A stretch of DNA of 64,000 nt from Rivibacter sp049446155 (GCF_049446155.1 NZ_JBMSEE010000005.1:1-64000); one strand, 5' to 3'; positions 15,827-24,194 are shown, numbered from the stretch's first letter. The notes: a model not told the origin generated them from the letters alone. Numbers and translations: made by a program.

Positions 15827-16486
15827 TCAGTGCGCGGCGGCAGTGCGCGCCTTCTCGAGCAGCTCGCGCGCTTCCTCGCGGCGTCCGGCGTCGGCGATCT
15901 GGCGATCGGGGCGCGACGGCGCGGCCAGTGCCTTCTCGAGGTAGGGCAGCGCCTCGGCGGCGCGCTTTTGCTCGACCAGGAATTCGCCGTAGAAGAAGTT
16001 GGGATCGATGCCGTTCGGATTGATCTCCAGCGCCTTCTTCAGGTTGGCCTCGGCCTTGGCCTTGTCGCCGAAGCCGATCGGCCATCCGGGCACCTTGTAG
16101 TAGAGGACGCCCAGGCTGTTGTAGGCCGAGCCGTCGAGGGCGCGCGGATCGATGGCGATCGCGCTCTCGTACAAGGCCTTGGCCTGCTTGGCCTTGGCCA
16201 GCGCGCCGAAGCCGCCGGCCTCGCCGGCCCAGGAGCTGACGATGATGGCTTCCCAGACCATCGGCTCGCTGCGCCCGGGCAGCGACTGGCTGAGCTGATG
16301 GGCGCGCGCGGCGAGCTGTTCGTAGCGCTTCTCGCGCTCCCGGCTCGGCGTCTGGTAGCGGATCACTTCCCAGCTGCGCTGCAGTTCGGACACCGCATCT
16401 TCGACCGGGCCGGCATGCGCGAGCGTCGCCCCGGCAAACAGCGCCGGCAGCAGCAGGGCATGGATCTTCACGGACAAGGGCTTCAC
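15827..16486 (-). CDS. Periplasmic TPR-repeat protein
   Basis: A 219-residue protein with a Sec signal (KIHALLLPALFAGATLAHAG) and a helical-repeat body. TPR-like units include SAIAIDPRALDGSAYNSLGV and KAEANLKKALEINPNGIDPN, followed by AAEALPYLEKALAAP. No ATG is suitable. The GTG at 16486 is chosen because GAGGAGG lies seven bases upstream and the GTG overlaps the SDR stop as GTGA. It probably scaffolds or measures something in the periplasm for the pathway encoded upstream; TPR proteins of this shape are not enzymes. Confidence 0.75.
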   Translation of the reverse strand: MKPLSVKIHALLLPALFAGATLAHAGPVEDAVSELQRSWEVIRYQTPSREREKRYEQLAARAHQLSQSLPGRSEPMVWEAIIVSSWAGEAGGFGALAKAKQAKALYESAIAIDPRALDGSAYNSLGVLYYKVPGWPIGFGDKAKAEANLKKALEINPNGIDPNFFYGEFLVEQKRAAEALPYLEKALAAPSRPDRQIADAGRREEARELLEKARTAAAH

Positions 16487-17298
16487 GGACGGACCTCCTC
16501 GGACGGGTTCATGGGTTCGGCGCGGACGCCCGACGGATCGAGCGCGCGTGCCTGCGCGGCCAGCACGCCGTCGAGCGCCGCGGGCAGCGCGCCGTTGATG
16601 CGCACGGCCAGCCGCTCGGGAAAGCCCAGCGTGCGTTCGGGCGTGCCGCGTTCGATCTGCCGCGCGATGGCCCGCGCGACGTGCGACGGGTCGTCGACCG
16701 GCGTGCGTGTCGCGCGCTGGTGCGCGCGCGCGGCCGCGTCGTTGAAGCCGGTGTCGGTCGCGCGGGGCGAGCAGTGCAGCACCCGCACGCACGTGCCGGC
16801 GAGCTCGCGGCGCAGCGCCTGCGAGAAACCGTGCAGGCCGAACTTGCTGGCGCCGTAGATCGCCTGCCCGGGCAGGCCGATGCGGCCCACGGCCGAGCCG
16901 ACGTTGAGCACGAAGGCCTCGCCGGCGGCGAGCAACTGGGGCAGCAGCGCTTGCGTCAGCTGCATCGGCGCGATGAGGTTGGTGGCCACGACCGAGGCGA
17001 TCTGCGCCGGCGTAGCCTGCGCGAAGCGGCCGAACGCGGCCTGGCCCGCGTTGTTGACGAGCCCGTTGGCACCGAAGTCCTGCGCGGCGACGCGCACACG
17101 CTCGATGCCCTCGGCGCGCGTCAGGTCGGCGGCCACCGCGCGTGCGTCGGGCAGCGTCGCGGCGAGTGCCTCCACGCGCGCGGCATCGCGGCCGACGAGC
17201 AGCAGCGCCGCGCCGCGCGCCGCCAGTTCGCACGCGAGCGCGCATCCGATGCCGCCGGCCGCGCCGGTGAGCACAATGTGCGAGCCGGCCAGCTTCAT
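16483..17298 (-). CDS. Short-chain dehydrogenase/reductase
   Basis: A 271-residue classical SDR. The NAD(P)-binding motif is TGAAGGIG (about residue 11), NNAG is intact, the catalytic Ser lies in VLNVGSAVGRIG, and the active-site YxxxK appears as YGASK. The C-terminal extension (RTLGFPERLAVRINGALPAA) resembles SDRs acting on acyl or lipid substrates. Its ATG overlaps the diiron-protein stop and its stop overlaps the TPR start, so expression is tied to the operon. It probably reduces or oxidises a carbonyl or alcohol in the same pathway as the acyl ligase and the diiron protein. Confidence 0.85.
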   Translation of the reverse strand: MKLAGSHIVLTGAAGGIGCALACELAARGAALLLVGRDAARVEALAATLPDARAVAADLTRAEGIERVRVAAQDFGANGLVNNAGQAAFGRFAQATPAQIASVVATNLIAPMQLTQALLPQLLAAGEAFVLNVGSAVGRIGLPGQAIYGASKFGLHGFSQALRRELAGTCVRVLHCSPRATDTGFNDAAARAHQRATRTPVDDPSHVARAIARQIERGTPERTLGFPERLAVRINGALPAALDGVLAAQARALDPSGVRAEPMNPSEEVRP

Positions 17299-18011
17299 GC
17301 AGCCTCCGCCGGCGCGCCCGCCATCGCGTCCGGCATCGGCAGGTCGCGGAACACGTCGCCGTAGAGCCGGTAGAAGCGCTGCGCCGCGCGAACGATGTCG
17401 GCCTGATCGGCCGGATCCTCGACGGCATCCATCAGCATCGCGAGGTGGCGCGTGTGCTCCTGGTCGAGTGTGCCGTGCGAGCGCAGGTAGCTGAAGGCGG
17501 CGTCGGGCAGGCCGAGGCCGGCCTGGATCCGGTCGGCCGCCTGCAGCGCGAGCGCGACGCTGGTGCCTTCGAGCACCAGCACCATGCCGAAGAAGCCCAG
17601 CGGGTTGCCGCGCGCAATGGTGTCGTAGGCGTAGGCGACCATGACCTCGGCCGCATGCTCGGGCCGGCTGTCGCGCGCGGCCTGCGCGTCGCCGCCGGCC
17701 GCGCGGATGTCGTCGAGGATCCATTCGTCGTGGCCCTGCTCTTCCTCGATGTACTCGTCGAGCGCGGGCAGCACCCAGGCCAGCCGGGGTTGGGCCGCCA
17801 CTTGCGCGCGGCAGGCACGCAGCAGCGGCACCGTGTGCCGCACGTGGTGGTAGGCCTGCTGCAGGAAGGCCAGGTAGCTCGGGCGCGAGACGCGCCCCGA
17901 GAGACAGGCGCCGATGATCGGCGCTTGCAGCATGCGCGCGCGCTCGGCGGCGGTCTCGGCCAGCAGGCGGGCATGGAAGCCGCTCGCGGCGGCGGGTCGT
18001 GGATCGGTCAT
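17295..18011 (-). CDS. Iron-containing redox enzyme, heme-oxygenase-like diiron family
   Basis: A 238-residue all-helical protein of the TenA/heme-oxygenase-like superfamily. Candidate diiron ligands are all present: E91 and H94 (EEEQGHDEW), E148 (VLEGTS), and H179, D183 and H186 (HGTLDQEHTRH). This E-x2-H / E / H-x3-D-x2-H layout resembles the HDO family (UndA, BesC, SznF central domain), whose members cleave or desaturate fatty or amino acids. The TenA thiaminase cysteine is not obvious. It overlaps the ligase gene and the SDR gene by four bases each. The likely substrate is an acyl chain activated by the neighbouring ligase; this is inference. Confidence 0.78.
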   Translation of the reverse strand: MTDPRPAAASGFHARLLAETAAERARMLQAPIIGACLSGRVSRPSYLAFLQQAYHHVRHTVPLLRACRAQVAAQPRLAWVLPALDEYIEEEQGHDEWILDDIRAAGGDAQAARDSRPEHAAEVMVAYAYDTIARGNPLGFFGMVLVLEGTSVALALQAADRIQAGLGLPDAAFSYLRSHGTLDQEHTRHLAMLMDAVEDPADQADIVRAAQRFYRLYGDVFRDLPMPDAMAGAPAEAA

Positions 18012-19465
18012 CGTGCGAAGGTTTCGTGGCCGGATTCGATGGCGGGGAACAGGGCCGCGGCATGGGCCGCGGCGATGGCCGAGCGCAGCGGCCGCCCGTT
18101 GGGCGTCGCGAAGCCGCTGGCGGGCGAGAACGCGTCGCGCCCGCGCAGCCAGTGCGCGATGCGTGCGTAGTCGGGCAATTGCGCGTTGGCCCGCGCGACG
18201 GCGGCGTCGAGCGCCGCGTCGTCGATGGCGGGCGACGACGGCCACAGGACGGCGCCGAGCCGCGGCTGGCCGTCGCCGAACACGACTGCCTGCGCGATCG
18301 CGGCCTGCTGATGCAGTGCGGTCTCGACCCACTCGGGCGAGACGTTGCGCCCGAAGGCCGTGATCAGCACCTGCTTCTTGCGGCCGGTGACGTGCAGGAA
18401 GCCGTCGTCGTCGAGGCGACCGAGGTCGCCGGTGCCCCGCCACGGCCGCGCATCGGCAGGCTCGCCGAGGTAGCCGAGCGAGAGCGCGCCGCCGAGCTCG
18501 ATTTCGCCGTCGGCGGCGATGCGCACGCGCGCATGCGGCAGTGGCCGGCCCGCGCTACCAGGGCGGTCGGCGCCGGGCAGGTTGAGCGTTTGCACTGAGC
18601 CGCCCTCGGACAAGCCATAGCCTTCGTAGGCCGGCAGGCCCATCGCGCGCGCGGCCGCGAGGTTGGCCGTGCCGACCGGCGCGCCGCCCACCGCCACCAG
18701 CTTGAGCGACGGGCAGGCGCGCAGACCCTGGGCGTGCAGCCAGCCGCTCCAGGCGCGCAACTGCTGCGGCAGCAGGATCAGGCTGTGCGGCTGCGTCGCG
18801 CGCACCGTGGCGTCGAGCCGGGCGGGATCGAAGCTCGACGAGCCGCCCAGGCCCACGGCCTCCAGCGGCCGCAGGATCACCGTCGCGCCGCGCGCCAGCG
18901 GCGCCAGCACGCCGGCCACGTGCTCCAGCAGCACCGCCAGCGGCAGCGCGCACAGGTGCCGTCGGATGCCCAGCGCGCCGGTCGCCTCGCCGATGCCATG
19001 GGCCACGGCGTCCAGCTGCGACGCACCGAGGCACACGCCCTTGGGCGTGCCGGTGCTGCCCGACGTGAAGGTCACGATGCGCGTGCCGGCCGGCATGGCG
19101 ACGCCGCACGGTGCAGCGGCGGTGCGCATTTCGCGCATGGCGAGTCCGGGGGCGAACTCGCGGATGCGCCCGCCGCTTGCGGCGGCCGGCGGCAGCCACA
19201 GCAGCTCGGCGCCGGCGGTGCGCAAGGCGTGCGCAACCTGCGTTTCGGTGAAGAAGGCGGGCAAGGGCAGGTGGACCACGCCGCTGCGGCGCGCCGCCGC
19301 ATCGGCGACGACCCAGGCGGCACCGTTGTCCAGGCGCGTGGCGAGCACCGTCGCGCCCTGTTCGCGCAGGTGCTGCGCGGCGATCTCGACGGCGCGCTCG
19401 AAGCGCTCGGCGTCCCAAGTGCCGGTCGCGTCGTCGAGCAGGATCGCGCTGGTTTCGGCCGTCAT
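18008..19465 (-). CDS. AMP-binding acyl ligase
   Basis: A 485-residue ANL-superfamily adenylating enzyme. The P-loop is TFTSGSTGTPKGV (about residue 150), followed by A5-type YEGYGLSEGGS and A7-type RGTGDLGRLDDDGFLHVTGRKK, with a short C-terminal domain. The usual catalytic lysine near the end (PRTxxGK) is degenerate here (SGFATPNGRPLR), so it may release acyl-AMP or hand the acyl group to another protein rather than make a CoA thioester. It is shorter than a typical acyl-CoA synthetase (about 540). Start and stop overlap neighbours as ATGA. It probably activates a fatty acid for the downstream redox enzymes. Confidence 0.8.
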   Translation of the reverse strand: MTAETSAILLDDATGTWDAERFERAVEIAAQHLREQGATVLATRLDNGAAWVVADAAARRSGVVHLPLPAFFTETQVAHALRTAGAELLWLPPAAASGGRIREFAPGLAMREMRTAAAPCGVAMPAGTRIVTFTSGSTGTPKGVCLGASQLDAVAHGIGEATGALGIRRHLCALPLAVLLEHVAGVLAPLARGATVILRPLEAVGLGGSSSFDPARLDATVRATQPHSLILLPQQLRAWSGWLHAQGLRACPSLKLVAVGGAPVGTANLAAARAMGLPAYEGYGLSEGGSVQTLNLPGADRPGSAGRPLPHARVRIAADGEIELGGALSLGYLGEPADARPWRGTGDLGRLDDDGFLHVTGRKKQVLITAFGRNVSPEWVETALHQQAAIAQAVVFGDGQPRLGAVLWPSSPAIDDAALDAAVARANAQLPDYARIAHWLRGRDAFSPASGFATPNGRPLRSAIAAAHAAALFPAIESGHETFAR

Positions 19466-20097
19466 GCCACGGACCTCGCTGCGCGCAAGCGTGCGATCGC
19501 CGTCGGCAAATGGCCCGCGAGAACCTGCGGCCGGTGTTCGTAGTAGCGCCCCCAGCTCGCGGCCGCGGCACCCAGCCGCGCCGGATCAGCGCGCTCCAGC
19601 ACCAGCGGCTCGATGCCCATGCGCGCGAACAGATGCCGCAGCTCCTGCGTGAGCGTGCCGACGACCCACTCGATGCGCCGCGCGGCCAGGCGCACGGCCA
19701 GGTCGGCGATCAGCCGGCGGCCCTCGCCCGGCCGCGCGGCGGCCAGCTGCCCGACCTCGGCGATGCGCGCCCGCGCGGGCCGGCGGCCGGTCAGCCGCTC
19801 GATGGCGCGATCGACCGGCTCGTCGAGGTATTGCTCGAGGAACAGCGGCTCGCTCGCGAGACGGATGCCCGCCGCGGCGACGACCCGCCCGAGTGCGTCG
19901 CGACGCGCGACGAGCTCGGGCATGAAGACGGGAACGGCAGCGTCGAAGCGGCGCGCGAAGACTTCGCCGATGAACTGTTCGATTTCGCGGCGCTCGGCGC
20001 CGGCCCGGACCAGGCCCTGCGGCGCCTGAGTCTCGAGCGGGCCCTCAGAGGCGCGAACGGCCCCCGAGGACGCTTCGAACGATGAGGCAAACGACAT
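19462..20097 (-). CDS. Thermostable-hemolysin-family protein
   Basis: A 211-residue member of the T_hemolysin family, named after a Vibrio protein. Family landmarks are FMPELVARRDALGRVVAAAG, LFLEQYLDEPVD, the EVGQLAA segment and the C-terminal WGRYYEHRPQVLAGHL. The fold recalls GNAT acyltransferases, so despite the name it may be an acyl- or amino-transferring enzyme. It is the first gene of the operon, with GAGGA seven bases before ATG. I recall this family recurring beside AMP ligases, TenA-like proteins and SDRs in other proteobacteria, which argues for a shared pathway rather than hemolysis. Confidence 0.78.
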   Translation of the reverse strand: MSFASSFEASSGAVRASEGPLETQAPQGLVRAGAERREIEQFIGEVFARRFDAAVPVFMPELVARRDALGRVVAAAGIRLASEPLFLEQYLDEPVDRAIERLTGRRPARARIAEVGQLAAARPGEGRRLIADLAVRLAARRIEWVVGTLTQELRHLFARMGIEPLVLERADPARLGAAAASWGRYYEHRPQVLAGHLPTAIARLRAARSVA

Positions 20098-20161
20098 GAC
20101 GGATCCTCAGTGAAGAGCCGTCATGCTGCGTACGCACAATTAGCCCGGCCTTAAGGGCCGG
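20098..20161. promoter_or_regulatory. Promoter/end region between the thermostable-hemolysin operon and the flavin reductase gene
   Basis: This short gap lies upstream of the minus-strand six-gene operon and downstream of the minus-strand flavin reductase. It contains the palindrome TGCGTACGCA at 20127-20136, a likely operator. It also holds an imperfect CCGGCC/GGCCGG hairpin at 20145-20161, which may end the upstream transcript; there is no T-run. A GACGG/CCGTC pair flanks the ribosome site of the first gene. Confidence 0.4.
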
Positions 20162-20164
20162 CCG

Positions 20165-20704
20165 TCATCTGTGACCGAAGGTGTCCGCCGAGGTCAAGGG
20201 CAGCTCGGTGAAGTAGCGCCCGCCGTGGAAGATCAGCGGCGTCGCGTCGGCGTCGACGCGGCAGCGCTCGACCTCGCCGACGAAGATGACGTGGTCGCCT
20301 TCGACGTACTGGCTGCGGTTGAAGCACTCGAACACCGCGGCCGCGCCGTCGATCAGCGGCACGTCGTGCTCGCCGGCGTGCCAGGGCACGCCCTCGAAGC
20401 GGTCGACCACGGCCTTGCTGGCAAAGCGCTCGGCCAGCGCGTGCTGCCCGGCCGCGAGGATGTGCACCGCGTAGTGCGAGCCGCGCGAGAACGCCGGCAT
20501 CGAGCCCGCCGTGCGCGCGAGGCTCCACAGCACCAAGGGCGGCGCCAGCGAGACCGAGTTGAACGAATTGGCCGTGAGGCCGACGCAGCGCCCGTCGGCC
20601 GCGCGCGCGGTGACGATGGTCACGCCGGTCGCGAACATGCCCAAGGCGGCGCGGAACTGCGCCGGCGTGAAGCTGGGTTCGCGCGCGCGGCGCGGCGGGT
20701 TCAT
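20165..20704 (-). CDS. Flavin reductase-like protein (FMN-binding split barrel)
   Basis: A 179-residue flavin reductase of the HpaC/RutF group. It has FRAALGMFATGVTIVTARAA, the flavin-contacting GLTANSFNSVSLAPPLVLWS and the C-terminal GDHVIFVGEVERC and HGGRYFTEL. Such proteins reduce FMN or FAD with NAD(P)H for two-component monooxygenases, but no oxygenase partner is adjacent here. It overlaps the MaoC gene by four bases (ATGA) and is the last gene of that run. Confidence 0.85.
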   Translation of the reverse strand: MNPPRRAREPSFTPAQFRAALGMFATGVTIVTARAADGRCVGLTANSFNSVSLAPPLVLWSLARTAGSMPAFSRGSHYAVHILAAGQHALAERFASKAVVDRFEGVPWHAGEHDVPLIDGAAAVFECFNRSQYVEGDHVIFVGEVERCRVDADATPLIFHGGRYFTELPLTSADTFGHR

Positions 20705-21186
20705 GCGGCGCTTCCTTCGGCCTGCGCGCCCGGCTCGCGGCGCCCGAACATGCCCCAGCCTTCCATCGTCAGCACGACCTCGTCGCGCTGGTTCAGGCCG
20801 TCCCAGCGGCTGCGCACGAGGCCCACGTGCGGGCGGCTCGCCATCGGCCGCGACTCGAGGATGTGCATGCGCACGCGCAGCGTGTCGCCCACCAGCACCG
20901 GCTTTTGCCAGCGGATGTTCTCGAGCCCGGGCGAACCGAGGCTGCTGGACTCCAGCAGGTAGGCGTCGCACATCATGCGCATCACGAGCGCGCAGCTGTG
21001 CCAGCCGCTGGCCGCGAGCGCACCGAACAGCGAGGCCTTGGCGGCCTCGTCGTCGAGGTGGAAGGGCTGCGGGTCGAACTCGCGCGCGAAGCGCACGATC
21101 TCCTCGCGCGTCAGCACGTGGCCGCCGAACTCGCGCACCTCGCCGGCGCGAAAGTCTTCCCAGTACCAGCGTTTCGTTGCGTTCAT
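20701..21186 (-). CDS. MaoC-like dehydratase
   Basis: A hot-dog fold enoyl-CoA hydratase-like protein of about 161 residues. It shows FAREFDPQPFHLDDEAA, with the MaoC active-site Asp/His, followed by ASGWHSCALVMRMM and ENIRWQKPVLVGDTLRVR. Members hydrate short or medium enoyl-CoA. Two in-frame ATGs two codons apart are possible; neither has a clear Shine-Dalgarno, and I use the inner one. It is coupled to the flavin reductase gene and follows the glutaredoxin gene by ten bases. Confidence 0.82.
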   Translation of the reverse strand: MNATKRWYWEDFRAGEVREFGGHVLTREEIVRFAREFDPQPFHLDDEAAKASLFGALAASGWHSCALVMRMMCDAYLLESSSLGSPGLENIRWQKPVLVGDTLRVRMHILESRPMASRPHVGLVRSRWDGLNQRDEVVLTMEGWGMFGRREPGAQAEGSAA

Positions 21187-21196
21187 GAGCATGGCA

Positions 21197-21571
21197 TCAG
21201 GCCGGCTGCGCGAGCAGACGCTGCAGCTCGCCGCTGTCGGCCAAGGCCGCGAGGTCGCTGGCGCCGCCGACCAGCTGGCCCTTGACGAACACCATCGGGA
21301 AGGTCGGCCAGCCGGTCCACATCTTCAGCGCATTGCGGCGTCGCCACTGGCTCAGGTAGCTGCCGAAGCCCAGGTAGTGGAAGGGCACGCCGACGCGCTC
21401 GAGCGTGCGGCGCGCACGCCGGCAATGCGGATTGCCGGCCATGCCGATCACCAGCACGGCGTTCGATGCGGCCGCGGCGCGCACGTTGTGCACGATGTCG
21501 GCGTGGAGGTCGGCGACACGCTGGCGGATCGCCGGATGGAGCTGGGTTTCGTCGAGGATGTCGCGCGGCAT
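21197..21571 (-). CDS. Glutaredoxin-family protein with altered active site
   Basis: A 124-residue glutaredoxin-fold protein of the Grx4-like type with an N-terminal helix extension. Glutathione-binding surroundings are present (WPTFPMVFVKG with the cis-Pro, then GGASDLAAL). The active-site motif is NPHC instead of CPYC or CGFS: the nucleophilic cysteine position holds Asn47, and only the second position is Cys50. Classical disulfide exchange is therefore unlikely. It may be a binding or Fe-S related protein, or use Cys50 alone. It sits between the thioredoxin lipoprotein and MaoC genes. Confidence 0.78.
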   Translation of the reverse strand: MPRDILDETQLHPAIRQRVADLHADIVHNVRAAAASNAVLVIGMAGNPHCRRARRTLERVGVPFHYLGFGSYLSQWRRRNALKMWTGWPTFPMVFVKGQLVGGASDLAALADSGELQRLLAQPA

Positions 21572-21581
21572 TGGATGCAGA

Positions 21582-23264
21582 TCAGGTCGTCGCGGACTTG
21601 GCCGCCGGCTTGCCGCCGGCCAGTTGCCTGCCGAGCGCGCCGCAGGTGGCGCGCTGCGCGTCGCCGGCCGGCAGCGTGCCGCAGCGCTGGTCGAGCGAGG
21701 CGCGCAGGCGCTGCGTCGCGGCGCGGCGCTCGGGCGTCGTGGCCCAGCCGGCGAGCTTGGCGTTGATGCGCTCGAGCGATCGGGCATTGCGTTCGTAGAA
21801 GGCATCGCGCTGGCCGTCGAGTTCGGCATAGACGCTGGCCGCGGCCTGTTCGATGCGCTGCGCGTCCTGCGGCGCGAGGTCGACCAGCGCGGTCACGTAG
21901 TTGGCCCCCCACTGCACCCGCGTGGCCGGCCCCTTGGACTCGGCGTAGGCGCGCTCGTACCAGCGCAGCGCGGCCGCCTTGTCGCCGCGTTTCTTGGCGT
22001 TGCTGGCGAGCTGGAGCATCGAGTAGTAGGGGCTGTGCGAACGCTTGATCTCTGCTTCGAGCAGCGTGTCCGACTCATCGAGCAGGCCGGCCTTGGACAG
22101 CGCATGGCCGGCGCTGGTGATCACCGACTGGCGCTCGACGTCGCTCGTCACCTCGCGGTCCGCACGCGCGACCTGGGCGCGCACGTGCTCGAGCAGCACC
22201 GGCGACAGCGCGGCCTTGGGGTCGTCGAGCTGGGCGATCGCGATGCGCGAGATCAGCGCGCCGATGCGGTCGCCTTGCGAGAGGCGCGTGTCGGCGGTGA
22301 GGCGGTCGAGCGTGGTTGCGAAGGCGGCGGCGAGCTGCTCGCGCTCGGGCGTGCCCTTGGCGCTGAGCACCTTCACGAGCTCGGCCGCGTAGTTGGTGAC
22401 GATGTCGAGGTTGTCCTGCACCTGCGCGTCGTCGGCCAGCAGCGCCAGCGCGCCGTCGCGCGCGGCGGCCGCGCTCCCCGCGTCCAGCGGCCGGCCCTTG
22501 AACTCGTCGTCGGCGCGCGCGACCAGCGCCTTCAGCCCGAGGCGCTGACCGGCCTGCGCGGCCGTCGGCGGACACTCGGCCGCGAGCCGCGCCAGCGTGT
22601 CGGCCTGCTTGCCGGGCGCGAGCAGCTGCTGCTCGTCGGTGTCCCAGCTGTAGTAGGCCAGCAGCCGCCAGTCCTCGGCGCTCAGGCGCTTGGGCTGTCG
22701 CAGCGCCTGGCCCAGCACTTCCTTGACCGGGCGCGCCTGGCCCAGGCCCAGCGACAGCACCTGCAGGTACTTGCGCGCATCGACCTCGCCCGGCAGGCGC
22801 GTGAGTTCGCTGCCGTCGGGGCGGAACAGGATCATCGTCGGGTAGCCGCGCACCTTGAACTTCTCGCCCAGCTTCTGCGCGCCGGGCAGGTCGCCGTCGA
22901 GGTAGATCGGCACGAAGGCGCGGCTCTTCTCGATGAAGTCGTCGCGGTTGAAGATGGTCGCCTTGACCTGATTGCACGGCGGACACCACACCGCGCCCCA
23001 GTAGACGAAGACCGGCTTGTTGGCGCCGCGCGCCTGCGCGAACGCGCGCTCGACCTCCTCGGGCCCGGTGGCCTTGATCCAGGCGATGCCCTCGTCCTGG
23101 TGCTTGGCGATCTGCGCCACCGCACTGGGCGCGGCGGGCACGGGCGCCGAAGCGGTGGCCGCGGCCGGCGCGGCGGCGGGCTCGGGCGCGCGCGAACAGG
23201 CCGCCGCCAGCACGGCGGAAGCCACCAGGGCAAGACGCAGCGGGATCGACGAGGAGCGGGGCAT
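21582..23264 (-). CDS. Thioredoxin-domain lipoprotein with long helical C-terminal region
   Basis: A 560-residue exported protein. A signal peptide ending LAAAC suggests lipidation. An Ala/Pro-rich linker (about 25-45) leads to a thioredoxin domain with active site WCPPC, then VRGYPTMILFRPDG (cis-Pro). About 370 residues of helical, TPR-like repeats follow (YYSMLQLASNAKKRGDKAAALRWYERAY is typical in content, quoted in part). It probably performs thiol-disulfide exchange in the periplasm and binds partners through the repeats. ATG at MPRSSS is preferred over the GTG two codons upstream. It is the first of four genes oriented towards the flavin reductase. Confidence 0.8.
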   Translation of the reverse strand: MPRSSSIPLRLALVASAVLAAACSRAPEPAAAPAAATASAPVPAAPSAVAQIAKHQDEGIAWIKATGPEEVERAFAQARGANKPVFVYWGAVWCPPCNQVKATIFNRDDFIEKSRAFVPIYLDGDLPGAQKLGEKFKVRGYPTMILFRPDGSELTRLPGEVDARKYLQVLSLGLGQARPVKEVLGQALRQPKRLSAEDWRLLAYYSWDTDEQQLLAPGKQADTLARLAAECPPTAAQAGQRLGLKALVARADDEFKGRPLDAGSAAAARDGALALLADDAQVQDNLDIVTNYAAELVKVLSAKGTPEREQLAAAFATTLDRLTADTRLSQGDRIGALISRIAIAQLDDPKAALSPVLLEHVRAQVARADREVTSDVERQSVITSAGHALSKAGLLDESDTLLEAEIKRSHSPYYSMLQLASNAKKRGDKAAALRWYERAYAESKGPATRVQWGANYVTALVDLAPQDAQRIEQAAASVYAELDGQRDAFYERNARSLERINAKLAGWATTPERRAATQRLRASLDQRCGTLPAGDAQRATCGALGRQLAGGKPAAKSATT

Positions 23265-23339
23265 GGTCACTGCGGGCGCCGACAGCGCGGCTTCGTGGGC
23301 CGCCCGCGCGGCGCAAGGGTCGATGAAGCCGCAAGTGTC

Positions 23340-24119
23340 TCAGGTCGGCGGATTCGATGACGCGTCGGGGTCGCCGGCCTCGCGCGCGTCGCCCACATCA
23401 CCGAGCGCGGCCTGGGGCGCGTCGTCCCAGGCCGGCACGGCCGGCGCCGCGCGCGCCAGCGCCATCCACACCGCCAGCGGCAGCGTCATCGCCCGCCGTG
23501 GCGCGTCGCGCACGCGCTCGAGCCGGCCGAAGCCGCGCCCCTCGCTCGCCGGGTGGGCGACGATCACGCCGCACTCGGGCGGAATCTCATCGGGCTCGGC
23601 GATGCCGGCGGCGATCACGTAGCTGCATTCGGCCGCCAGCGCCAGGTAGGCGGCGCGCTTGGCCGGGCGCTGCAGGTCGGACAGCAGGTCGGCGCGCCGC
23701 ACCTTGACCTCGTGCGCGATCGGCACGACCCAGCTCTCGACGGTGGTGTGGCGGATGGAATAGACGTCGGGGCGAACGACGACCCAGGCGCCGTCGACCG
23801 GCGCGCGCAGCGCCAGCTCGCGCCAGGCGATGCGCCCGTCGCGCTGCATCTCGGCGGCCACGCGCTCGGCCAGCGCCTCGTGGGCGTCGAACGCGGCGCG
23901 ATTGCGGCGCAGCGCGACGGCCAGCGCCTGCAGGCCAACCGGGCTCAGGTGCAGCGTCGTGCGGCCCTGCCCATCACGCTCGGCGACGAGCAGCCCGGCG
24001 GCCAGCAGTTCGACCTCGAGCGCGTCGCCGATCGGCCAGCCGGCCGATCGGTGCATCTCGCGCAGGCGCCTGGCCCACGGGCGCGGCAGAGGCGGCACGA
24101 ATGTCGGATCGACGCTCAT
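23340..24119 (-). CDS. PD-(D/E)XK nuclease-like protein, uncharacterised
   Basis: A 259-residue soluble protein. An N-terminal winged-helix-like half (LPRPWARRLREMHRSAGWPI onward, then LSPVGLQALAVALRR) precedes a segment with the PD-(D/E)XK spacing: P117-D118 in VVVRPDVYS, then E137-V-K139 in AHEVKVRRADLLSDL, then the alpha-helix KRAAYLALAAECSYVIAAG. This resembles restriction-endonuclease-like DNA repair proteins. The Pro-rich acidic tail is probably disordered. No partner gene suggests its DNA target. Confidence 0.6.
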   Translation of the reverse strand: MSVDPTFVPPLPRPWARRLREMHRSAGWPIGDALEVELLAAGLLVAERDGQGRTTLHLSPVGLQALAVALRRNRAAFDAHEALAERVAAEMQRDGRIAWRELALRAPVDGAWVVVRPDVYSIRHTTVESWVVPIAHEVKVRRADLLSDLQRPAKRAAYLALAAECSYVIAAGIAEPDEIPPECGVIVAHPASEGRGFGRLERVRDAPRRAMTLPLAVWMALARAAPAVPAWDDAPQAALGDVGDAREAGDPDASSNPPT

Positions 24120-24144
24120 GCGGCAAGGCTAGCCGGAAAGAGAA

Positions 24145-24168
24145 ACGGCCGCCCCGAGGGGCGGCCGT
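24145..24168 (-). terminator. Rho-independent terminator of the DUF4397 lipoprotein gene
   Basis: An 11-bp perfect stem (ACGGCCGCCCC / GGGGCGGCCGT) with a minimal GA loop. On the minus strand it is followed by TTTCTCTTT. It lies 26 bases after the stop of the minus-strand DUF4397 gene. Confidence 0.85.
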
Positions 24169-24194
24169 CGTTGGCGTCAAGGCCGTGGGGGGGG

